5,885 nucleotides of DNA from Treponema sp. (GTDB lineage: Bacteria > Spirochaetota > Spirochaetia > Treponematales > Rectinemataceae). Each line of letters begins with the position of its first letter. Position 1 is the stretch's first letter. Below, piece by piece: positions 1 to 4,873 of this stretch. A program made the position numbers and the translations under genes. The stretch is from NCBI GenBank assembly GCA_017849315.1, contig JAFIHQ010000094.1:1-5885 (forward strand), given 5' to 3'. The notes under the pieces are model-generated. The model had not been told where the DNA came from. It did not search any database and saw only the letters and a list, made by a program, of their open reading frames with translations.

Positions 1-459
1 CACCCCAATGCCCATAGCACCTGCAAAAATCACCGACATGAAACCATCCAGCACGCTTTTTGTTAGTATGATGGAGTAATCGCCAATCGTACCGGCTTTA
101 AAGGAGCCCACAATGGCCATAGCGCCAGAACAGAACAATACCGATGCGCTCAAAAAGCCTTCCGCAAAGCTGGAATCGTCGCCACCCTTAATAAAGTGCT
201 TCTTAAGCCATTCGCCAAGGCGCAAAACGCCGCCCTCGATATCGAGCCAGGTGCCGACAAGGCCGCCGATAATGAGTGATATGGCCAGAGCCAGGACATG
301 GCCCGTTTTTATGGCCATCTGTATGCCTATAATAAGCGAAACTATGCCTGCCGAAGCAAAAACGGCCTTTTGGTACTTTTCGGGTATTCCCTTCTTGAGG
401 AAAAAACCGATGAGCGAGCCCAGGAGAATAGCGCCAGCATTGATGAATACTGCTAACAT
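1..459 (-). CDS. DUF554 family integral membrane protein (partial, C-terminus beyond the left edge)
   Basis: Reading the minus strand from the ATG at 459 gives 153 codons without a stop up to the window edge. The protein is strongly hydrophobic, with likely membrane segments near residues 1-20, 32-50, 54-72, 99-120 and 135-153. Features I recognise from DUF554 (YqgA/YdfK-like) proteins are the short N-terminal segment followed by LKKGIPE, the GTWLDIEG loop near 69-76, FAEGF near 99-103, and the LFCSGAMAIVGS stretch near 108-119 followed by KSVLDGF. Family members are usually about 230 residues, so roughly one third is missing. Their function is not established; a transport role is only inferred. 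The start is supported by AGGTG four bases upstream of the ATG. The gene is divergent from the small lipoprotein gene, with 74 bases between the starts. Family call is confident, function unknown. Confidence 0.88.
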   Translation of the reverse strand, partial: MLAVFINAGAILLGSLIGFFLKKGIPEKYQKAVFASAGIVSLIIGIQMAIKTGHVLALAISLIIGGLVGTWLDIEGGVLRLGEWLKKHFIKGGDDSSFAEGFLSASVLFCSGAMAIVGSFKAGTIGDYSIILTKSVLDGFMSVIFAGAMGIGV

Positions 460-482
460 ATCGCACCTTTTTGCGTTCGTGA

Positions 483-512
483 TTGACCGAATTTGCCGAA
501 GTATAGCATAAT
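483..512 (+). promoter_or_regulatory. Sigma70-like promoter for the TPR-like lipoprotein gene
   Basis: TTGACC at 483-488 (5 of 6 to the -35 consensus) and CATAAT at 507-512 (5 of 6 to the -10 consensus) are separated by 18 bases. Transcription would begin near 519. That would place the in-frame GTG at 516 upstream of the transcript and so favours the ATG at 534 as the start codon. Confidence 0.6.
500..508 (-). promoter_or_regulatory. Extended -10 promoter for the DUF554 gene
   Basis: On the minus strand the sequence TGCTATACT matches the extended -10 pattern TGnTATAAT with one mismatch. No good -35 is seen at 16-18 bases upstream, which is tolerable for extended -10 promoters. Transcription would start near 493 and give a leader of about 34 bases before the ATG at 459. 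The element lies wholly inside the opposing promoter that drives the lipoprotein gene. This is a motif-based inference. Confidence 0.45.
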
Positions 513-523
513 TGAGTGAACAA

Positions 524-530
524 AGGGGAG
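524..530 (+). promoter_or_regulatory. Ribosome binding site that decides the lipoprotein start
   Basis: AGGGGAG ends three bases before the ATG at 534. It lies downstream of the alternative in-frame GTG at 516, so it can serve only the ATG. The spacing is slightly short but the match to the Shine-Dalgarno sequence is strong. Confidence 0.65.
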
Positions 531-533
531 ACC

Positions 534-1037
534 ATGAGAAGAGTTTTAAATAAATATGCAGAAAAATGTTCGACGAGCTCACAGCAAACACACCATGCAG
601 AAGGCTACAATCCCCAGGGCGGGGCTCTCCGATCGCCTTTCAGCTCCACGGCAGGGCACCTCTGGGTTGCAATTATCGCTCTTGCTCTCTGCTCGGCCCT
701 TGTCCTGGCCTGTTCTTCTACTCCCCCGACCATTCCGCCAGATCTTGGCTCTTCACAGATTATACAAAAAGCCCAGGAACGAACCGACGTGAACGATTGG
801 GAAGGAGCCAAGGCCTATTACAGTGCCTTGCTGGAACGCTTCCCTAACGACCCAAGTCTCACTCTGGAAGCGATGTACGAACTTGCTTTTATTGAATATA
901 AACAGGGACACTACGCCAAGGCTCGTGCCGGTATGCAGCAGGTTCTGCAACGCTATCAGGCAGAAGACGCTGACACACTGCCTCAGACGTGGAAGATTCT
1001 TGCCGAAAAGGTACTTGCAAAGCTTCCAAAATCCTAA
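534..1037 (+). CDS. Small lipoprotein with TPR-like helical repeats
   Basis: The product is 167 residues. A hydrophobic segment at about 44-59 ends in LVLAC, making Cys60 the probable lipid-modified residue; the -2 Leu makes the lipobox loose, as is common in spirochaetes. The mature part begins with a Ser/Thr/Pro-rich linker (SSTPPTIPPD). Two TPR-like helix pairs follow: about 73-107 (DWEGAKAYYSALLERFPND) and 110-145 (AMYELAFIEYKQGHYAKA), then a final helix near 150-164. This pattern resembles YfiO/BamD-type and other TPR lipoproteins, but the protein is too short for full BamD, so I infer only an envelope protein-interaction role. It has an odd N-terminal region of about 43 polar residues before the membrane segment. 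No ATG, GTG or TTG lies between the start and Cys60, so the long leader is not a start-site error. The gene converges on the ABC-F gene, with 24 bases between the stops. Confidence 0.8.
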   Translation: MRRVLNKYAEKCSTSSQQTHHAEGYNPQGGALRSPFSSTAGHLWVAIIALALCSALVLACSSTPPTIPPDLGSSQIIQKAQERTDVNDWEGAKAYYSALLERFPNDPSLTLEAMYELAFIEYKQGHYAKARAGMQQVLQRYQAEDADTLPQTWKILAEKVLAKLPKS

Positions 1038-1070
1038 AGCACTTCGCTATAAACCACTTCGCTAAAGCAC
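1034..1070. repeat. Short overlapping direct repeats at a convergent gene junction
   Basis: CTAAAGCAC occurs at 1034-1042 and again at 1062-1070. CACTTCGCTA occurs at 1040-1049 and 1055-1064. Together they span the 24-base gap and contain the stop codons of both converging genes (TAA at 1035-1037 on plus, TAG at 1064-1062 on minus). No stem with a T-run was found, so this is not a clear bidirectional terminator. Confidence 0.6.
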
Positions 1071-3095
1071 CTCAGCGTTGCTCAGGGCCTCGGCCACCTC
1101 GAGCCATTCGTTGTTGAGCTGTGCCATCTCCTCTTCGATTGCTTCTATATCTTTGAGCAGCTTTCTTGCTTTGGCACCGTCGGTATAATTGGCAGGGAGC
1201 GCCATCGCGTCTTCAAGACGATGTTTTTCCGCAGAAAGCGCCGCAAGCCGCTCCGTTATGTCGGCTTCCCGCTTCTTGAGTCTGCGGATCTGTGCTTTTT
1301 TGGCTTTTTCGTCTTCCCAGGAACCCGAACCCGTGCCCGTGCCCGAACCCGTAGTGGAACCATCTTCGGAGGGATTTGCCCCATTTGGTAACACGGTTTT
1401 TTCAGTCAAAGCGAGTTTTGGCTGCACGCCTGTATCCGCACCGGCAACAACTTCAGACGCACCGGGGACAAGGCCAGCTGCAAGAGCCTCTTTTTTTTCT
1501 CTATAGTATGAGTAATTACCCAAGTAAAGCCTCGGCGTGGTCCCAATTTCCAGTTCCAGAATCCTATCTGCCAAGTCTTCTATAAATCCACGGTCGTGCG
1601 AAACAAAGAGCACAGTTCCTTCAAAAGCCTTGAGCGCTTCCAGGAGGACGTCCTTCGAAGTCAGGTCGAGGTGATTCGTCGGTTCATCCAAAATGAGCAG
1701 ATTGGCGGGGTTAAGCAACAGTTTGAGAAGCGCAAGCCGCGAACGCTCGCCGCCTGAAAGCACAGATACAGGCTTTTCTACGTCATCGCCCCGAAAAAGG
1801 AAGGCACCGAGCAGGTTGCGCAGTTTGGACTTAAGTTGCTGCGGGCACACTGAAGCTGCCTCTTCCTCTACCGTATTATCGGAATTCATATGCTCCGCAG
1901 AATCTTGCGCAAAATAGCCAATCTGTACCCCAGAACCAAGCGTTATCTTCCCCTCGTAGTTTGAGTCGATCCCTGCAATGAGCCGCATTAGCGTGGACTT
2001 ACCCGCTCCATTGGGCCCGACAAAGGCCATTTTGCAACCGCGCTCGATTTCGAGAGAAAGATCCTCGAGAACGTGCAGCTCGCCATACGCTTTGCTCACC
2101 TTCTCGATTCGCACCGTAATCTTGCCAGAGTGCGGCGCGGGCGGAAAACTAAAGTGAATATGCTTCATGCCTTCCGGAATCTCGATAGGGACAATTTTTT
2201 CGAGCATCTTTATGCGGCTTTGCACCTGTGAGGCTTTCGATTCCTTATAGCGGAATCGCCGGACAAAATCCTCTATATGCTGAATTTCTTCCTGCTGCCG
2301 CTCCCATGCATCGAACAGCTGTTCAAGTTCCTGAGCGCGCCTTGTCTCATATTGGGAATACGTACCGGGATACCGTGTCAGTTTGCCGTTAAAGAGCTCA
2401 TAGACCTCGTTTATAGTCACATCGAGGAAATACCGATCGTGCGAGACAAGTAAGACACCACCCCGATAAACCTGCAAAAAGCCTTCGAGCCACGTGCGCG
2501 CTTCCAGATCGAGATAGTTCGTGGGCTCGTCCAGCAACATGATGTCGGGATCTTCCAAGAGGATTTTGGCAAGGGCGAGGCGCATCTGCCAACCGCCTGA
2601 AAGTTCGTTTACCGGTTTTTCAAAGTCCTTGGAGGCAAATCCTAGCCCCGTAAGGACTTCGGAGATTCTCTCCTTGCGTCGATAGTAGCCGCTCTCCTCT
2701 ACGTGCGTGGTAATAGCGTCAAACTCTTCCAGGAGCCGCTGCATGGCCTTGGGCTCGAGATTGGCATCTTCGAGCTGGTGACCAAGGGCCTCCTGCTTTT
2801 TGAGTAAGCTCTCGATATGAGAGAACGAGGTTTCGGCCTCTTCCCATACCGTCTGTTCGCCAGAAAGAACAAGGGTCTGCGGAAGGTAGCTCACGCGGGC
2901 GCCCTTTGTAACAGTCACCTCTCCTGAGTCCGGCTGCATGAGCCCTACTGCTATTTTCATTAAGGTAGACTTACCGGCGCCATTGGCACCGGCGAGCGCG
3001 GCACGGGAACCGTCGGAAAGGGTGAGCGTTGCGGATTTTATGAGATCGCGGGCACCAAATGCAAGGCTAATATTGCTCAATTGAACAAAAGGCAT
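1062..3095 (-). CDS. ABC-F family ATPase (YheS/Uup/ABCF3-like ribosome-associated factor)
   Basis: This 677-residue soluble protein has two ABC domains in tandem and no membrane segments, which defines ABC-F. Domain 1 has Walker A GANGAGKST (36-44), signature LSGGW (165-169), Walker B with LLDEPTN (catalytic Glu190) and the H-loop His219. Domain 2 has GPNGAGKST (360-368), LSGGE (446-450), LILDEPTNHLD (Glu471) and His500. Between them, at about 236-305, is the ABC-F linker with RFRYKESKASQVQSR, which in this family reaches into the ribosomal E/P-site region. A Gly/Ser/Thr linker (580-592) leads to a C-terminal coiled coil (about 594-677) like that of Uup and YheS. All catalytic residues are intact. 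ABC-F proteins use ATP to resolve ribosome stalling or assembly problems; some confer antibiotic resistance, but nothing here points to that. The start ATG has AGGA ten bases upstream. The gene lies 61 bases after the SH3 lipoprotein gene on the same strand. The exact subfamily is uncertain. Confidence 0.95.
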   Translation of the reverse strand: MPFVQLSNISLAFGARDLIKSATLTLSDGSRAALAGANGAGKSTLMKIAVGLMQPDSGEVTVTKGARVSYLPQTLVLSGEQTVWEEAETSFSHIESLLKKQEALGHQLEDANLEPKAMQRLLEEFDAITTHVEESGYYRRKERISEVLTGLGFASKDFEKPVNELSGGWQMRLALAKILLEDPDIMLLDEPTNYLDLEARTWLEGFLQVYRGGVLLVSHDRYFLDVTINEVYELFNGKLTRYPGTYSQYETRRAQELEQLFDAWERQQEEIQHIEDFVRRFRYKESKASQVQSRIKMLEKIVPIEIPEGMKHIHFSFPPAPHSGKITVRIEKVSKAYGELHVLEDLSLEIERGCKMAFVGPNGAGKSTLMRLIAGIDSNYEGKITLGSGVQIGYFAQDSAEHMNSDNTVEEEAASVCPQQLKSKLRNLLGAFLFRGDDVEKPVSVLSGGERSRLALLKLLLNPANLLILDEPTNHLDLTSKDVLLEALKAFEGTVLFVSHDRGFIEDLADRILELEIGTTPRLYLGNYSYYREKKEALAAGLVPGASEVVAGADTGVQPKLALTEKTVLPNGANPSEDGSTTGSGTGTGSGSWEDEKAKKAQIRRLKKREADITERLAALSAEKHRLEDAMALPANYTDGAKARKLLKDIEAIEEEMAQLNNEWLEVAEALSNAEVL
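1321..1350. repeat. Hexanucleotide repeat encoding a Gly-Ser/Thr linker in the ABC-F gene
   Basis: Five consecutive six-base units (GAACCC, GAACCC, GTGCCC, GTGCCC, GAACCC) lie in frame. On the coding strand they give alternating Gly and Ser/Thr residues just before the C-terminal coiled coil. The unit length is a multiple of three, so gain or loss of units would keep the reading frame. Confidence 0.7.
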
Positions 3096-3136
3096 CTATC
3101 GTACATCCTATTTTTGTGCGTTATCTTTCTCCATTT

Positions 3137-3165
3137 CTTACTTTGCTTACTTTCCCTCACTTTCC
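3137..3165. repeat. Three tandem purine-rich repeats between the SH3 lipoprotein and ABC-F genes
   Basis: Read on the minus strand, GGAAAGTGAG, GGAAAGTAAG and CAAAGTAAG follow one another directly. The TGA stop of the SH3 lipoprotein gene (3159-3157) lies in the first copy. The rest forms a purine-rich leader ahead of the ABC-F ribosome binding site. There is no stem-loop terminator in this gap, consistent with read-through from the upstream gene. Confidence 0.6.
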
Positions 3166-4584
3166 GAGCGACAAAGCGAAGTCTACCGTGCCAAATCGCG
3201 AATCGATAGTGTCGATGGCACCCGAACCAGGCTGAGTGCCCGATTTTGCCACAAGCAAGTGCCCCATCTTAATGGCATACACATAGTCACTACGTCCTTC
3301 AGATGAGTCAGGATAGAGAGAAAATGCCCCTTGCCACGTTGCAGAAAGATCGTCGGAAAGCCCGAGGCCAAAAACCACTTTGCCTTTTTGAGCCTGATCC
3401 GGGTCTGCATTGCCCGGTGCAAAGCCTGCCTGAGTGATTTCTGCAATTTGCCACGAATATAGACCACTTGGCCACAGCGAGAGCTCGCCGCCCACATCCG
3501 AAGTGAGTTGTATCGCACTATTCTTGGAGGCCTCGCCTTGCCCGGCGGCAACCCTCGCCGAAGAGAAAAACGAGCGGAGCGCATTCTCGCGCCTAATCTG
3601 CTCGGCCTGAATAATCGGAAGCAGGTCTTGGTCCATCGCGACAAACCTGGCTGACCCTGCACCTTGATGCCACTCGACAGCCTCGCCCTTTGCCGGAATA
3701 TCCATTGGATCCCAATTTGCGATTATCGCGTCGGGACCATCCTGTCTGATGCGCAACGGCGTAGGGCTAAAAACGAACCAATCCTGAACCTGTGTTACGG
3801 AAGTGTAGTTAAAAGCCTGAGAGAAGCCAGGGAGTTCAACTCGTATCTGATTCTTGGCAAGATCACCAAAAAGTCCATATTGCATAGAGAAATAATCAAG
3901 ATCGATTGCGTTAGAATTGAGCATAGTCGTGTACCAGGTCGGGCGCCATGTCGTCGTCAGAATCGTGGAAACAGTGTCTTGCCCCGAAGTGTCCGCCGGC
4001 ATGCTCGGCTCTTCGCCGGTACTTTCATCGAAGAGCTTCATGGTGTTGCTAAAAACGTAGCCCTTGGTTCCGTCCATCGTGAGCACCTGATACCATTCTC
4101 CAGGGAGCGCCACATTGCCCGTGTACACCGCTTCGCCCTGCACCTTTGCCAGCACCTTCACCATCTCGTACTGCCGCAGCCGGTACACCCGCCGCTCCCC
4201 GTTCGCCGGCTTTTGGCGAACCGGCAGGCCGTCCCGCTGAGCTATAAGGTAAATGCTTTTCCATTCCCCCATTTCACCCACGCGTTTTTCTGCCGCCTTT
4301 TTCGTGCGAAACACTTCGATCTGCCAAAGTGGCACTTCCATCTTGACGCTTCTATCGTCGTTCAGACCAATAACATAAGTCTTTGTTATATTTGACTTTA
4401 AATACACTGGTACGATACTCCCTGCCTTGGCGTCCGTCCCTTTGATGCTCCACAGCACCACCCCCCAGCCCATCTGCGACGAACAGGACGTGCCAACCAG
4501 CAGGACCGCCGCCAAAAGCAGAGTACAGGCGAGCCTTATTATCGTGAGTCGGTATATTTTATTTTCATAACGATAGTTACTCAT
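3157..4584 (-). CDS. SH3b-domain lipoprotein
   Basis: From the ATG at 4584 the product is 475 residues. An N-terminal basic stretch is followed by a hydrophobic segment (about 15-30) ending GTSC, so Cys34 is the probable lipid anchor; the lipobox is loose. Residues 112-186 form a bacterial SH3 (SH3b) domain, shown by LPVRQKPANGERRVYRL, a GEWYQVLT strand and KGYVFSNTMKLF. Such domains often bind peptidoglycan peptides or envelope proteins. The roughly 290 residues after it are rich in Trp, aromatic and polar beta-type segments, and I do not recognise a named domain there. An in-frame ATG at 4605 would add MTREDGV, but the only GGAG upstream of it is 15 bases away. The ATG at 4584 has AGAAG eight bases upstream and avoids an acidic N-terminus, so I prefer it. 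The gene is probably first in an operon with the ABC-F gene. Its role is inferred to be at the cell envelope. Confidence 0.82.
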   Translation of the reverse strand: MSNYRYENKIYRLTIIRLACTLLLAAVLLVGTSCSSQMGWGVVLWSIKGTDAKAGSIVPVYLKSNITKTYVIGLNDDRSVKMEVPLWQIEVFRTKKAAEKRVGEMGEWKSIYLIAQRDGLPVRQKPANGERRVYRLRQYEMVKVLAKVQGEAVYTGNVALPGEWYQVLTMDGTKGYVFSNTMKLFDESTGEEPSMPADTSGQDTVSTILTTTWRPTWYTTMLNSNAIDLDYFSMQYGLFGDLAKNQIRVELPGFSQAFNYTSVTQVQDWFVFSPTPLRIRQDGPDAIIANWDPMDIPAKGEAVEWHQGAGSARFVAMDQDLLPIIQAEQIRRENALRSFFSSARVAAGQGEASKNSAIQLTSDVGGELSLWPSGLYSWQIAEITQAGFAPGNADPDQAQKGKVVFGLGLSDDLSATWQGAFSLYPDSSEGRSDYVYAIKMGHLLVAKSGTQPGSGAIDTIDSRFGTVDFALSLGK

Positions 4585-4605
4585 TACGCCATCTTCTCTC
4601 GTCAT

Positions 4606-4620
4606 ATTCTAGGCTAGAAT
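4606..4620. promoter_or_regulatory. Perfect 15-bp palindrome at the SH3 lipoprotein start, candidate operator
   Basis: ATTCTAGGCTAGAAT is a perfect inverted repeat of 7-base arms around one central base. It lies directly before the upstream candidate ATG (4605) and 21 bases before the preferred ATG (4584). Its TAGAAT halves also resemble -10 hexamers. It could be the binding site of a dimeric regulator or, with a three-base loop, a weak RNA hairpin. Only the symmetry is seen; the function is inferred. Confidence 0.5.
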
Positions 4621-4728
4621 CTCCAGGGTCCCGGGTTGGCGCTCCACCTACGCCGGGCAGCAGCGCTTTTGCCTTCAAGCCCTAATCTGGCTCCATTTGC
4701 GGCCCCACCGCTAAGACTTGCTCTTACG

Positions 4729-4757
4729 ATTCTACACTGCGCCGTGTGTTTTGATAA
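4729..4757 (-). promoter_or_regulatory. Candidate sigma70-like promoter for the SH3 lipoprotein / ABC-F operon
   Basis: On the minus strand TTATCA (4757-4752, 4 of 6 to the -35 consensus) and TAGAAT (4734-4729, 5 of 6 to the -10 consensus) are 17 bases apart. Transcription would start near 4722 and give a leader of about 140 bases. That leader can form a GC-rich bulged stem (GGCG 4638-4641 with CGCC 4651-4654, extended by CCC 4630-4632 with GGG 4655-4657) just upstream of the palindrome. Confidence 0.45.
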
Positions 4758-4834
4758 GGCATTTCATCTTAGGCACAAGACTGCACGTTGCCGCTTTGTC
4801 AATAACACTTTTCTGTGCACGAATCCGTTAACTG

Positions 4835-4843
4835 TGTTATTAT
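4835..4843 (+). promoter_or_regulatory. Candidate extended -10 promoter for the Ppx/GppA gene
   Basis: TGTTATTAT matches TGnTATAAT with one mismatch. No good -35 is present at the normal distance. Transcription would begin near 4850 and give a leader of about 24 bases that contains the AGGAG ribosome binding site. The call rests on this single motif. Confidence 0.35.
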
Positions 4844-4860
4844 TTCAAGATTATCTTTTG

Positions 4861-4865
4861 AGGAG
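4861..4865 (+). promoter_or_regulatory. Ribosome binding site of the Ppx/GppA gene
   Basis: AGGAG lies eight bases before the ATG at 4874. This strong site fixes the start and shows that the 48-residue polar N-terminal extension is probably translated. Confidence 0.75.
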
Positions 4866-4873
4866 TTGTCATA

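Noticed and set aside
113..511. Plus-strand open frame of 132 codons opposite the DUF554 gene
   Set aside because: It has no recognisable domain, and the minus strand in the same region encodes a clear DUF554 membrane protein with a ribosome binding site.
516..533. GTG at 516 as start of the TPR-like lipoprotein gene
   Set aside because: It lies upstream of the strong ribosome binding site at 524-530 and just upstream of the predicted transcription start, so the ATG at 534 is better.
203..535. Minus-strand open frame of 110 codons in a different frame from the DUF554 gene
   Set aside because: Its product is rich in Arg, His and Pro with no domain, and it overlaps the DUF554 frame on the same strand.
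1037..1100. Bidirectional terminator between the converging genes
   Set aside because: I found only direct repeats and three-base stems, with no stable hairpin followed by a T-run on either strand.
3664..4395. Plus-strand open frame of 243 codons antisense to the SH3 lipoprotein gene
   Set aside because: It is Arg/His/Leu-rich with no motif and no good ribosome binding site; the minus strand carries a signal peptide and SH3 domain in one continuous frame.
4606..4873. A tRNA, small RNA or riboswitch in the divergent intergenic region
   Set aside because: There is no cloverleaf, no TTCGA-type T-loop and no known riboswitch core. The GC-rich bulged stem near 4630-4657 is too small to name.
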